Of a stretch of 64,000 nucleotides of DNA, positions 1-8,823 are shown piece after piece (the stretch's first letter is position 1; each line of letters opens with the position of its first letter). Under the pieces are notes generated by a model. The model ran no database searches, was not told the origin of the DNA, and saw only the letters and a program-made list of their open reading frames with translations. This stretch comes from Multivorans sp965116445 (GTDB lineage: Bacteria; Acidobacteriota; Thermoanaerobaculia; Multivoradales; Multivoraceae). A program made the position numbers and the translations under genes. Location of the stretch: positions 1,488,001 to 1,552,000 of the forward strand of contig OZ220688.1 in NCBI GenBank assembly GCA_965116445.1. Direction: 5' to 3'.

Positions 1-682
1 CGCCTTTGCTGAGTACCATCGCCTCATCCCGTCTGTCATCTGATCAACCACCTCTACGAGAGTGGTAAGACCCCGATCGGCCGCTTGATACCAGAATGCT
101 TCCCACAGCTTCTCGCCCATGCTCATCATCGGTGGGCTACGGTCGATGCACTCCACGCTGATGGTCCGATCACGAAGTTCAGAATGGCCACACGCGGCGA
201 GGATCGCCAAGGCGAAAGATAGCGCCCACGCACCACAACCGACGTCCACGACCCGAAGTGGAGGACGCCTCCGTTCCGAGGAAAGCGGGGAGGGCGGAGG
301 GGGGTTGCGTGAGCACCGCCAAGCCGAGATTATCTTGGCGCGCCTGATACCAACTGGCGTAAAGGACAGCATCCCACTCGTCGCACCTAGGGTGTTTCTG
401 CTCCCGAAGCCGGTTGATGGATCGAAGTGCCCGGTCGACCCGGGGGCCCGCAGCGGCGATTCCATGCCGGCTCAGGCGCTTGACCTCGGAGCCGCAAACG
501 TCGGAGATCGACTGATCCAAGGCACTCAGCGCCTCCTTCCACTGCACTGGTTTCACGCCCCTGATTCTCTCACAGGACTCGGGAAGCTGGCTCAGGCCTT
601 CCGCCGGCGCGAACGCGCCAGCGATCACGATGCAACTGCTCCCACTCAGCCAACCTCCCCGTACGGAGGCAGCTTCCACCAT
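1..682 (-). pseudogene. SAM-dependent methyltransferase-like gene, partial and frameshifted
   Basis: The upstream part (682 down to about 300) reads in one frame and contains a segment like DEWDAVLYASWYQARQDNL. The SAM-binding motif I (VVDVGCGAWALSFALAI) and the following sequence to the window edge lie in another minus-strand frame, which stays open through position 1. The two halves meet near a six-G run at about 299-304, so a single-base indel there would explain the break. The motif I match is clear; the substrate is unknown. The start at 682 (ATG) overlaps the end of the next upstream gene, and a later start is possible. It may be a true pseudogene or an assembly error. Confidence 0.55.
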
Positions 683-1179
683 TCATCGGCAAACGGCAGC
701 CCATCCGAGTACATGCAGCGGTGGTAGAGGTACTCGGGACAGAGGTCCCAACCCGAAGGCCAGGTCACGGCCTCGGCGCCGTCGTCCGAGATGGAGACCT
801 TGGGGAACTCTTCGGGACGCTCGAGCAGAAAGTCCATGAATGGGGACGGGTTCCAGAGAACGTCTTCCGTCATGTCCAGGACGCCGACCTCCCCGTCCGT
901 AAAGCGGACGCGAAGTCGGTAGCCGCCCAGCCACTCCACGGCCGCCGCGCCAACCCGCCGCCTCGAAACCTCGGGTGGAACGTCCCAGACCCAAGCGCCG
1001 GTCACGTCGCTTTGGCGCCGGGGCGCCAGGTTGCCGTCGTGGCCCCGACGCCGACGTTCCCGGAGCGCCCGTCGCTTGTTCTTGTCCCGGTTCCGCCGAT
1101 ACACGAACAGGTGGTCGCTCACCTCTTCTCTCCGCGTTCTTCTCGCCAAGCCGAGGTTCGCGCCCTGCATGGACTCCAC
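646..1179 (-). CDS. DUF2442 domain-containing protein
   Basis: The C-terminal 80-90 residues (GGYRLRVRFTDGEVGVLDM, then FMDFLLERPEEFPKVSISDD and WDLCPEYLYHR) match the compact DUF2442 fold, often found beside toxin-antitoxin-like DUF4160 genes. No function is established for the family. The first 57 residues are very basic, low in complexity and unlike the family, so an in-frame GTG at 1005 giving 119 residues may be the real start. Its 3' end overlaps the next gene by 37 nt, suggesting cotranscription with the broken methyltransferase-like gene. Confidence 0.55.
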   Translation of the reverse strand: MESMQGANLGLARRTRREEVSDHLFVYRRNRDKNKRRALRERRRRGHDGNLAPRRQSDVTGAWVWDVPPEVSRRRVGAAAVEWLGGYRLRVRFTDGEVGVLDMTEDVLWNPSPFMDFLLERPEEFPKVSISDDGAEAVTWPSGWDLCPEYLYHRCMYSDGLPFADEWWKLPPYGEVG

Positions 1180-1231
1180 ATGGTGGCAAAGGTGCCCGCT
1201 TCGCGGCCCGCGTTTCTGGCCGCCTTCGGCG

Positions 1232-1440
1232 GCAGCCGGCGGGGACGCCGGCGCACCCAGTAGACGGAAACGCTAGCAGCTGGCGGGACGTCGACGTGCC
1301 CAGTAGACGGAAGCGGTAGCAACCGGCGGGGACGCCGGCGCACCCGGTAGGACGGAAGCGGTAGCAGCCGGCCGGGAGGCCGGCGCACCCAGCGGACGGA
1401 AAGCGGTAGCAGCCGGCCGGGAGGCCGGCGTACCCTGTGG
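1232..1440. repeat. Tandem array of five ~44-bp GC-rich units
   Basis: Five imperfect units follow one another. Each contains an inverted repeat of the type GCCGGC-(6)-GCCGGC, then GCACCCAGT, then AGACGGAAGCGGTA. The first 27 bases of the core (1235-1261) recur identically at 3829-3855, and related single copies lie at 41224-41250 (minus) and 61892-61918. The array fills most of the gap before the M20 gene. It has no spacers of the CRISPR kind and no convincing coding content. Confidence 0.85.
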
Positions 1441-1552
1441 ATGGCGGCTGTGGCTGAAGGCGCGGAAGGCAGTAGGATCGCCAGCTTCCGGTACCCGACG
1501 CACCGGAACCGATGCCGCCCGCGCCGCCTATCTTCCGCCTTTGAGACCGAGC

Positions 1553-2728
1553 ATGACCCCACCGCAGATCGACGAAGTCCGCGCCGTGTCCCACCTGATG
1601 GACCTGCTCGCCATCGAGGGCCTGAGCGGCCGCGAGGGCAAGGTCGCGGCGGCGGTGCGCGAGAAGCTGCTGGCCGCGGGCTGCGAGCCGGCCTGGATCG
1701 GGCACGACGACGCGAACGAGCGGATTCCCGGCGACTACGAGGTCGGCAACCTGATCGTCGACCTGCCGGGCACGAGACCGGGGCCGCGGCGGTTGTTCAT
1801 GGGGCACATGGACACGGTGCCGCTCTGCCGCGGCGCGGTGCCGGTGCGCCGGAACGGGCGGATCGAGGCCGAAGGCGACACGGCGCTGGGCGGGGACAAC
1901 CGGACCTCGATCGGCGCCCTGGTCACGATGGTCGAGACCCTGCTCGCTCAGGACGTGCCCCGGCCGCCGATCACGGTGCTGATGACGGTCGGCGAGGAAG
2001 TCGGCCTCTGGGGCGCGCGGACAGTGGAACTGGAGCGCCTCGGGAATCCGGCGATGGGCTTCAACATCGACTCCGGCTCGGCCCACGTCGTGATCATCGG
2101 CGCGACCGGGGCGGACCGCTGGCAGGTCGACATTCACGGCAGGTCCTCACACGCGGGCGTACATCCGGAGCACGGAATCTCCGCCGCGCTGATCGCTTCA
2201 CGCGCGGTCGCCGACGTGGCGGCCCAGGGCTACTTCGGGAAGATCGAGCTTCCGACGGGCAGCGGCACGTCGAACATCGGCCGGATGGCCGGCGGCGAGG
2301 CGAGCAACCAGGTGACGGACCACGTCTTCGTCTCCGGCGAATCGCGCAGCCACGACAAGGCGTTCCTCGCGCAGATCACGGCCACTTACCGCAACGCCTT
2401 CGAGCAGGCCGCGCGGAGCGTGACGAGCGCCGACGGGCATTGCGGCCGCGTCGATTTCCGCGCCGAGACGGACTACGAGGCCTTCGAGATGCCGACGGAC
2501 TCGCCGCCCGCACAACTCGCCGCGGAACAGGTCCGGGAGGTTCTCGGCAAGGAGGCCGACTACCTCGTCGCGAACGGCGGGCTGGACGCGAACTACCTGA
2601 ACGCGAAGGGAGTGCCCACGGTGACCCTGGGCGCCGGACAGCACAACCCGCACACCGTGGACGAGTACGTCGACGTACAGGAGTACCTCGACGGCTGCCG
2701 CCTGATTGCGGCTCTCGCCGCGGCCTGA
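1553..2728 (+). CDS. M20-family metallopeptidase (peptidase T-like)
   Basis: Predicted 391-residue cytosolic zinc aminopeptidase or amidohydrolase. The di-zinc ligands and catalytic residues of the family are visible: GHMDTVP (H85, D87), GGDN (D115), the GEE pair (E148/E149), NID (D173) and a late His in AGQHNPHT. A central dimerisation insert carries the HGRSSHAGVHPEHG segment. No signal peptide is seen. An upstream in-frame TTG at 1541 would add four residues; ATG at 1553 is preferred. The substrate, probably a short peptide, is inferred from similarity to the PepT group. Confidence 0.85.
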   Translation: MTPPQIDEVRAVSHLMDLLAIEGLSGREGKVAAAVREKLLAAGCEPAWIGHDDANERIPGDYEVGNLIVDLPGTRPGPRRLFMGHMDTVPLCRGAVPVRRNGRIEAEGDTALGGDNRTSIGALVTMVETLLAQDVPRPPITVLMTVGEEVGLWGARTVELERLGNPAMGFNIDSGSAHVVIIGATGADRWQVDIHGRSSHAGVHPEHGISAALIASRAVADVAAQGYFGKIELPTGSGTSNIGRMAGGEASNQVTDHVFVSGESRSHDKAFLAQITATYRNAFEQAARSVTSADGHCGRVDFRAETDYEAFEMPTDSPPAQLAAEQVREVLGKEADYLVANGGLDANYLNAKGVPTVTLGAGQHNPHTVDEYVDVQEYLDGCRLIAALAAA

Positions 2729-2791
2729 ACCGACCTGAACCAATCTGAACCGATCTCAACCCACGAAGAAGACGAAACGGAGAAACCCGGA

Positions 2792-3709
2792 ATGAACACT
2801 CGCATGCTGCACGAAAAGGTGGTCGTCGTCACCGGTGCCGGCCGGGGCATCGGCCGCGACATCGCCCTGCTCGCCGCCGCCCATGGCGCGTCGGTCATCG
2901 TGAACGACCTCGGCGGCTCCGAGCGCGGCGACGGCGGCGACCAGACGCCGGCCCAGGCCGTCGCCTCCGAGATCCAGGCCGCCGGCGGCCGCGCCGCGGC
3001 GAACTACGAAAGCGTTACCGATTTCGAGGGCGCCGGGCGGATCGTCGAGCAGGCACTGGACGAGTTCGGCCAGATCGACGGCATCGTGAACAACGCCGGC
3101 ATCCTGCGCGACGGCATCTTCCACAAGATGACGGAGAGCGACTGGGACGCCGTGATCGCCGTCCATCTCAAGGGCAGCTTCAACATGGCGCGAGCCGCCG
3201 CCCCCCACTACCGCAAGCAGATCGGCGGCGCCTTCGTCCACATGACCTCCACGTCCGGGTTGATCGGCAACTTCGGCCAGGCGAACTACGCCGCGGCGAA
3301 GCTGGGGATCGTCGGCCTGTCGAAGTCCCTGGCGCTCGACATGCAGCGCTTCGAGGTGCGGTCGAACTGCATTGCCCCGTTCGCCTGGTCGCGCCTGATC
3401 GGCACGATCCCGACCGCCGACCCGGCACAGGAAGCGCGGGTCGCGAAGATGAAGGAGATGACGCCGGCCCTGGTCGCGCCGCTTGCCGTCTACCTGCTGA
3501 GCGACAGGGCGAAGGACACAAGCGGGCAGATCTTCACGGTGCGCAAGAACGAGATCTTCCTGATGAGCCAGCCGCGACCGATCCGCTCGGTCCACAACGG
3601 CGACGGCTGGACCCCGGAGACGATCGCCGAGCACGGCATGCCGGCGCTGGCCGGGTCGTTCCACGACCTCGACCGGACGACCGACGTGTTCACCTGGGAT
3701 CCGACATAG
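2792..3709 (+). CDS. SDR-family dehydrogenase, (3R)-hydroxyacyl-CoA dehydrogenase-like
   Basis: A 305-residue short-chain dehydrogenase with the Rossmann motif TGAGRGIG (14-21), NNAG (100-103) and the catalytic Ser-Tyr-Lys set around S153/S155, Y166 and K170. The fold and the longer C-terminal tail resemble the dehydrogenase module of multifunctional enzyme type 2, which oxidises (3R)-hydroxyacyl-CoA with NAD. It lies 63 bp after the peptidase gene and near a thiolase and an enoyl-CoA hydratase, which supports an acyl-CoA role. The exact substrate is not shown by the sequence. Confidence 0.85.
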   Translation: MNTRMLHEKVVVVTGAGRGIGRDIALLAAAHGASVIVNDLGGSERGDGGDQTPAQAVASEIQAAGGRAAANYESVTDFEGAGRIVEQALDEFGQIDGIVNNAGILRDGIFHKMTESDWDAVIAVHLKGSFNMARAAAPHYRKQIGGAFVHMTSTSGLIGNFGQANYAAAKLGIVGLSKSLALDMQRFEVRSNCIAPFAWSRLIGTIPTADPAQEARVAKMKEMTPALVAPLAVYLLSDRAKDTSGQIFTVRKNEIFLMSQPRPIRSVHNGDGWTPETIAEHGMPALAGSFHDLDRTTDVFTWDPT

Positions 3710-3828
3710 CGCCGCCGCCACCGGATCGTCGGTCCGCGGCGCGCCGCCGCTGCTGCGAAGCGCCGTCCGGGGCGCCAACGGTCCAGGCGGCGCATCACGC
3801 GGCTCAAGCCGCCCGCACGGACCCGGAT

Positions 3829-3855
3829 GCCGGCGGGGACGCCGGCGCACCCAGT
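3829..3855. repeat. Single copy of the 27-bp palindromic core repeat
   Basis: Identical over 27 bases to 1235-1261 of the tandem array. It contains the inverted repeat GCCGGC...GCCGGC followed by GCACCCAGT, and sits just before a larger two-hairpin repeat in the gap between convergent genes. Confidence 0.85.
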
Positions 3856-3863
3856 GTCGGAAC

Positions 3864-3960
3864 ACCGGCGGGAACCCGGGTGGCGCGACCCCGCGCCACC
3901 CGTGAAACAGTCCGTGCGTCCGTCATCGGACGCACGGATGACACGCCCGGCGCACCCGGT
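3864..3960. repeat. REP-like two-hairpin element, copy 1
   Basis: A 97-bp intergenic element with two strong stem-loops: GGGTGGCGCG (3878-3887) pairs with CGCGCCACCC (3892-3901), and TCCGTGCGTCCG (3911-3922) pairs perfectly with CGGACGCACGGA (3927-3938) over a TCAT loop. A second copy lies at 41085-41179 with a compensatory base-pair change. It sits between the convergent SDR and thiolase genes, where it could also act in transcription termination. Confidence 0.85.
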
Positions 3961-3997
3961 GTGCGGGTGCCGCCGAGGGCGCCGTGCGCGCAGCGAC

Positions 3998-5179
3998 TCA
4001 GGCTACTTCGAAGAGCCCCGCCGCGCCCATGCCGCCGCCGATGCACATCGTGACGACGACGTTCTTCGCGCCGCGGCGCTTGCCCTCGATCAGCGCGTGG
4101 CCGACCAGGCGCGCACCGCTCATGCCGTACGGATGGCCGATCGAGATCGCGCCGCCGTTCACGTTCAGCTTGTCGTTCGGGATGCCCAGCCGGTCACGGC
4201 AGTAGATCACCTGAACGGCGAACGCCTCGTTCAGCTCCCAGAGGTCGATGTCGTCCATCGTCAGGTCGAAGCGCTTGAGCAGCTTCGGCACGGCGAAGAC
4301 GGGGCCGATGCCCATCTCGTCCGGTTCGCAGCCGGCAACCGCCATCCCCTTGTAGATGCCGAGCGGCTCGAGGCCGCGCTGTTCGGCCAGCTTCGAGTCC
4401 ATGACCACGCACGCCGACGCACCGTCGGAGAGCTGGCTGGCGTTGCCCGCCGTGATCGTGCCGTTCTCGCGGACTGCCTTGAGCCCGGAGAGTCCCTCGA
4501 TCGTCGTCGTGGGCCGGTTGCCCTCGTCCTGGCTCAACTCGACCTCGCCGAAGCTGATGTCGCCGGTCGCCCTGTCGAGGATCATCTTCGTCGCGTTCAT
4601 CGTGATGATCTCGTCGTCGAAGGCACCCGACTCCTGGCCGGCGGCGGTCCGCTGCTGGCTCTGCAGCCCGTACTCGTCCTGCTGCTCGCGGCTGATGTCG
4701 TAGCGCTTCGCGACGACTTCCGCGGTGTCGATCATCGGCAGGTGGAGATCCGGCTTGTTCTCCCGGATCCAGGGATCGGGAGTCCGGAAGTGGTTCATCT
4801 TGTCGTTCTGGACGAGGCTGATCGAGTCGATGCCGCCGGCGACGACGACCGGCGCCCCGTCGACCATGACCTGCTTCGCGGCGGTGGCGATCGCCATCAT
4901 CCCCGACGAACACTGCCGGTCCATCGTCATCCCCGAGACCTCGACCGGCATGCCGGCACGAATCGCGCACTGCCGAGCGACGTTGTTGCCCTGCGAGCCT
5001 TGCTGCATGGCGCAGCCCATCACGACATCGTCGACTTCGCCCTTCTCGACGCCAGCACGTTCGACCGCGGCGGCAATCGCGGCCGCGCCCATCGTCGGCG
5101 ATTCGAGGTTGTTGAAGGCGCCGCGATAGGCCTTGCCGATCGGCGTGCGGGCGGTTGAAACGATGACGGCGTCAGTCAT
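3998..5179 (-). CDS. Acetyl-CoA acetyltransferase (thiolase)
   Basis: A full-length 393-residue thiolase. The nucleophilic cysteine is C90 in MDRQCSSGMM, and the C-terminal catalytic pair is H349 in IGHPYG and C379 in CIGGGMGAAG. The enzyme either condenses two acetyl-CoA or cleaves 3-ketoacyl-CoA; the sequence alone does not fix direction or chain length. AGGGAG lies before the ATG. The next gene upstream on the same strand begins at 6115 (enoyl-CoA hydratase) and ends 84 bp away, so the two may be cotranscribed in a beta-oxidation-type unit. Confidence 0.93.
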   Translation of the reverse strand: MTDAVIVSTARTPIGKAYRGAFNNLESPTMGAAAIAAAVERAGVEKGEVDDVVMGCAMQQGSQGNNVARQCAIRAGMPVEVSGMTMDRQCSSGMMAIATAAKQVMVDGAPVVVAGGIDSISLVQNDKMNHFRTPDPWIRENKPDLHLPMIDTAEVVAKRYDISREQQDEYGLQSQQRTAAGQESGAFDDEIITMNATKMILDRATGDISFGEVELSQDEGNRPTTTIEGLSGLKAVRENGTITAGNASQLSDGASACVVMDSKLAEQRGLEPLGIYKGMAVAGCEPDEMGIGPVFAVPKLLKRFDLTMDDIDLWELNEAFAVQVIYCRDRLGIPNDKLNVNGGAISIGHPYGMSGARLVGHALIEGKRRGAKNVVVTMCIGGGMGAAGLFEVA

Positions 5180-5263
5180 GGAGTGCTCCCTGGCTTGGAT
5201 GGTTGCGATGTGCTTGGGTCTTGTTGAGCACGGGAGAATAGCACCTACCGTCCGGTCGGTCGG

Positions 5264-6115
5264 CTATTCCTCCAACCACGCGTTGAACGTCGGCTTCCGC
5301 TTCTCGCGGAACGCCGCGACGCCCTCGCGGGAGTCCGGATGGTGGTCGCCCATCGGTGTCCGCGCCGCGATGTCCTCGAGCGACTGCTCCCAGGTCTGGT
5401 CCGCGGCGTTGTAGAGGCTCCTCTTCAGCAGGCGCATCGCCACCTGGGGGCCGTTCGCCAGTTCGCGGGCAAGGTCCAGAGAGCGCGGCATCAGGTCGTC
5501 CGGTTCCACGACCTCGTGAACGAGGCCGAGTTCAAGCGCCTCCGCCGCCTCGACGATCCGGCTGCGCATCAGGAAGTCCATCGTCTTCGGCAGGCCCATC
5601 ATCTGCAGCAGGAGATAGTGGCCGCCTTCGTCCGGCAGCAGTCCGAAGCGGAGCGTGCCGCTGCCCATCCGCGCCGCGCTCGAGGCAACCCGGAAGTCGC
5701 AACTGAGCGCCAGCGAGAAGCCCGTCTGCACCGCGACTCCGTTCATCGCGGCGATGGACAGCTTGTCCATGCCTCGAATCGCCGTGTTGATCGGCTGGGA
5801 GATCTTGCGCAGCCCGTTGATCGTGCCGAGGACGTTGTCGTGGCCCCGGTGGATGTCCGGCACCAGGGCCTCGCCGCGCCGACCCTTGTCCTGGCCGCTG
5901 ATGTCGTCCCCGGCGGAGAACGCCCGGCCGCTGCCAGCAAAGAGCAGAACCCGCACGGAGTCTTCCATCGCCGCCTGGGTCAGCGTCTCCAGCAAGTCCC
6001 GCTTCATCGGCGCGTCCATGCCGTTCAGCCGGTCCGGCCGGTTGAAGGTGATCACGAGGATCCCCGGATCCTCCACGGAAACCTCAAAGCCCCTGAACTC
6101 GCCCGTCCGGATCAT
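5264..6115 (-). CDS. Enoyl-CoA hydratase/isomerase family protein
   Basis: A 283-residue crotonase-fold protein. The CoA and oxyanion-hole segments are present (GSGRAFSAGDDISG and MNGVAVQTGFSLALSCDFRVAS), as is the C-terminal FREKRKPTFN tail typical of the family. The open frame extends upstream, but ATG 6115 is preceded by GGAAGGAG at good spacing and starts the conserved region. Hydration of 2-enoyl-CoA is the usual activity; related crotonases do isomerisation or hydrolysis. Together with the neighbouring thiolase and SDR it suggests an acyl-CoA degradation cluster. Confidence 0.9.
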   Translation of the reverse strand: MIRTGEFRGFEVSVEDPGILVITFNRPDRLNGMDAPMKRDLLETLTQAAMEDSVRVLLFAGSGRAFSAGDDISGQDKGRRGEALVPDIHRGHDNVLGTINGLRKISQPINTAIRGMDKLSIAAMNGVAVQTGFSLALSCDFRVASSAARMGSGTLRFGLLPDEGGHYLLLQMMGLPKTMDFLMRSRIVEAAEALELGLVHEVVEPDDLMPRSLDLARELANGPQVAMRLLKRSLYNAADQTWEQSLEDIAARTPMGDHHPDSREGVAAFREKRKPTFNAWLEE

Positions 6116-6289
6116 GCCTGCCCGCTCCTTCCCGTGCCGTCGTTGGTAGGTGAGAGCCGGCGATTGTGGCATAGCAGTGACCCAGCCGAACCCGACCGAG
6201 CGGGCCTGCACCGTGCTACCGTCCGCCGACCGGAATCGGGCCCGGTCCAGGGCCCTCTCAAGATCAGCACTCAGGAGAACGATCCACCG

Positions 6290-6664
6290 ATGAGAAGGCT
6301 CACCATTGGACTCTCCGCATGCGCCCTGGCCGCGACCCTTCTGTCGACGGCCCTGTTCGCATCCGGTTCCATCGCCGCCGGCAAGGGGATGAATCCTCGC
6401 GACGCGTACACCATGGGCAAGGCCCTGACTTTCCAGAAGCTCGTCTGCGCGTCCTGTCCGCTGCAGAAGCGGGATCTCGACCGGGACCGCGCCCAGAGCC
6501 TGAAGAACAGTCTCGAGGCCCGGGACGAAACGACGAAGCCCGGCACGGCGGACGACGAGCACATCGGCGTGCTCTGCCCCGGCGCCGGCGCCGCCGGCTG
6601 CGAAGGCAAGCCGGACGAGCAGGAACTCGTCCACTTCTACCTGACCCGGCGCTACAAGCTGTAG
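6290..6664 (+). CDS. Small secreted protein with CASC motif
   Basis: A 124-residue protein with an N-terminal signal peptide (MRRLTIGLSACALAATLLST to about residue 30, ending SIAAG). The mature part has four cysteines: a CxxC pair in LVCASCPLQK and two more in LCPGAGAAGCEG. The CxxC is followed by Pro, not His, so it is not a c-type heme site. I do not recognise a family. It is 16 bp upstream of a predicted outer-membrane protein in the same direction, so the two are probably cotranscribed. CAGGAGA precedes the ATG. Confidence 0.7.
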   Translation: MRRLTIGLSACALAATLLSTALFASGSIAAGKGMNPRDAYTMGKALTFQKLVCASCPLQKRDLDRDRAQSLKNSLEARDETTKPGTADDEHIGVLCPGAGAAGCEGKPDEQELVHFYLTRRYKL

Positions 6665-6680
6665 GAAGGGAAGAACGACG

Positions 6681-7586
6681 ATGCCCCGCAATACCCGCAC
6701 CAGCGGGAAGGCGTCCGTGCGCCTCCCGGTCCATGCCGTGATCCTCCTTGCCACCGCGCTGTCGGCGGCCCCTGTCCTCGGCCAGGCGTCGCCCTGGCTT
6801 CCCGCCCCCGGCGCCGGGGACATCACCGTGTCCTATGTTTCCCAGGAAGCGACCGAGTTCTACCGCCAGACCGAGAAGAGGCCGACCCCCGGCGGCGGCA
6901 ACAACCTCGAGCAACAGACGCTGTGGGTCACCGGGCGCTACGGCCTGTCCGACGCCTGGGCGCTCGACCTGCGGGTAGGCACGGCCGAGAGCACGTTTCC
7001 GGCGGGGCCGATGGCGCCGTTCCCGCCGAAGGAGAACCTGAGCGGACTCGTCGACCTCTCGGCCGGCGTCGTCTGGCGGATGTCGGACGAGCTGACCGGC
7101 AGCGGGGCGACCACGGCCCTGCGGGTCGGCGCGATCATCGCCGGCGACTACACGACCGGCTACATCAGCTCCCTGGGCGACGGCGGCGACGGCGCGGAGT
7201 TGTCCTTCATCGTCGGCAAGCTCGTCGGCGACCGCGGCGCCCTGTCCGCCGAACTCGGCTACCGGCACCGCAACAGCAACGTCCCCGCGGACACCTTCCT
7301 GAACCTCTCCGCAGGCGTGGCGATGGGCGCGGGCACGAGCCTCAGCCTGGACTACCGGATGGTCGACGCCGAGTCCTCGGGGCTCGACATCGGCGTGCCG
7401 CCCTTCTCGCCGGCCCGTTTCCCGGAACTCGAGGAGGACATCCAGCTCCTGATCGGCACGTTGAGCTTCAGCCTGACGGACACGACGAACCTCGGCGTGT
7501 CCTACGGCGCCGTCCTCGACGGTCGCAACACGGCGGCCAGCGACATCGTCAGCGTCTCCGTCGGCTTCTCGTTCGACACGTACTGA
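6681..7586 (+). CDS. Outer-membrane beta-barrel protein (transporter-like)
   Basis: A 301-residue protein with a signal peptide ending near VLGQAS, followed by alternating amphipathic strands (for example LWVTGRYGLSDAWALDLRVG) and a C-terminal strand VSVSVGFSFDTY with an aromatic last residue, as expected for a BAM-assembled barrel. It resembles the loosely defined 'transporter / MetA-pathway of phenol degradation' barrels, whose substrates are unknown. The upstream partner is the small CASC protein. Confidence 0.7.
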   Translation: MPRNTRTSGKASVRLPVHAVILLATALSAAPVLGQASPWLPAPGAGDITVSYVSQEATEFYRQTEKRPTPGGGNNLEQQTLWVTGRYGLSDAWALDLRVGTAESTFPAGPMAPFPPKENLSGLVDLSAGVVWRMSDELTGSGATTALRVGAIIAGDYTTGYISSLGDGGDGAELSFIVGKLVGDRGALSAELGYRHRNSNVPADTFLNLSAGVAMGAGTSLSLDYRMVDAESSGLDIGVPPFSPARFPELEEDIQLLIGTLSFSLTDTTNLGVSYGAVLDGRNTAASDIVSVSVGFSFDTY

Positions 7587-7761
7587 TCGGGGCGGGCGAG
7601 GCGGACTCTTCTTCGCGGACTAGGCGCTCAAGTTTCAAGTACACGAACGCACTTCATCTTGGCCGCCCACTGGGTAATGGGATGGTCCGCCCCGCACCCT
7701 TACGGCCTCTCGTTGGGGCCAGAATGGTGTTTTCTTCCGAACAACAAGGAGGAGGCGGACC

Positions 7762-8823
7762 GTGAAGGAGGTTACTCGAGTCGGTATCGATCTGGGCAAG
7801 CATGTGTACCAGGTGTGCGGGATGGACGCGTCGGGCGCGGTGGTGTTTCAGCGTCAGTTGAAGGCACCGCGGCTGATGGAGTTGATGTCGCGGCTCAAGC
7901 CGTGCCTGGTGGGGATGGAGGCGAGCTGCGGCGCGCACCACTGGGTGGAGAAGCTGAGGGATCTGGGCCACGACGTGCGGATGATGAGTCCGCAGTTTGT
8001 CCGTCCGTACGTGAAGTCGAACAAGAGCGACTACCACGACGCGGAGGCGATCTGCGAGGCGGTGTCGCGTCCGACGATGCGTTTCGTGCCTTACAAGACG
8101 AAGGAGCGCCGGGCGCTGCAGCAGATCCACCGAAGTCGGGAGACGATGGTTGGTGTGCGCACGCAGTTGGCGAACCAGTTACGTGGTTTTCTGCGGGAGT
8201 ACGGGATCGTGCTGCCTCAGGGTCTGGCGGTGATCAAGCGGGAGGTGCCTGCGATCGCGTCGGACCCGGAGCGGGCCCTGCCGGGCGACTTTCGGGCTCT
8301 CTTGTGCATGCAGCACCAGGCGCTGATGCAGGTCGACGATCAGGTGGCGGATCTGACGGCGATGCTGGAGCGGGAGTCGAAGGAGAACCCCCTGTCCGAG
8401 CGTTTGATGTCGATCCCGGGGATCGGTCCGATGGTGTCGACGGCGCTGGTGGCGTCGGTCGGCTCGGGCTGGGCCTTCAGCAGCGGCCGTCAGATGTCGG
8501 CGTTTCTCGGGCTGGTGCCTCGTCAGGCATCGACCGGCGGGCACACGAGGCTGTTGGGGATCAGCAAACGCGGGGACCGCTACATGCGGGCGCTTCTGAT
8601 CCACGGTGCGCGGGCGGTGCTGCGCACAGCCCACAAGGGCGAGCGGACGCGGCTCAAGGAATGGGCTCTGGACGTCAAGCGGCGCCGGGGGGCGAACGTC
8701 GCCACGGTGGCCGTGGCCAACAAGCTGGCTCGAATCGCCTGGGCGGTGCTGCGACACGACGAACGCTACAGCGACGAACGCCATGTCGGCGGTCGAGCAA
8801 GGGACTCACGGGCCGCGGCGTAG
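7762..8823 (+). CDS. IS110-family transposase
   Basis: A 353-residue DEDD-type recombinase. The N-terminal RuvC-like domain begins with GIDLGKHVYQ and continues with GMEASCGAHHW and SDYHDAEAI, which provide the acidic residues. The C-terminal transposase_20 domain contains SIPGIGPMVSTALVASVG and a conserved Ser in SSGRQMSAFLGL. The start is GTG at 7762 behind AAGGAGGAGG. The gene is full length and looks intact, so the element may be active. Confidence 0.95.
   Translation: MKEVTRVGIDLGKHVYQVCGMDASGAVVFQRQLKAPRLMELMSRLKPCLVGMEASCGAHHWVEKLRDLGHDVRMMSPQFVRPYVKSNKSDYHDAEAICEAVSRPTMRFVPYKTKERRALQQIHRSRETMVGVRTQLANQLRGFLREYGIVLPQGLAVIKREVPAIASDPERALPGDFRALLCMQHQALMQVDDQVADLTAMLERESKENPLSERLMSIPGIGPMVSTALVASVGSGWAFSSGRQMSAFLGLVPRQASTGGHTRLLGISKRGDRYMRALLIHGARAVLRTAHKGERTRLKEWALDVKRRRGANVATVAVANKLARIAWAVLRHDERYSDERHVGGRARDSRAAA

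Noticed and set aside
1232..1440. Repeat array as a CRISPR
   Set aside because: Units follow one another with no distinct spacers, and no cas-like gene is nearby.
683..2137. 484-codon minus-strand frame across the tandem repeat
   Set aside because: It reads through the repeat array and antisense to the M20 peptidase; only DUF2442 at 646-1179 makes sense there.
6290..6664. Small cytochrome c
   Set aside because: The CxxC is followed by Pro rather than His, so there is no heme-attachment motif.
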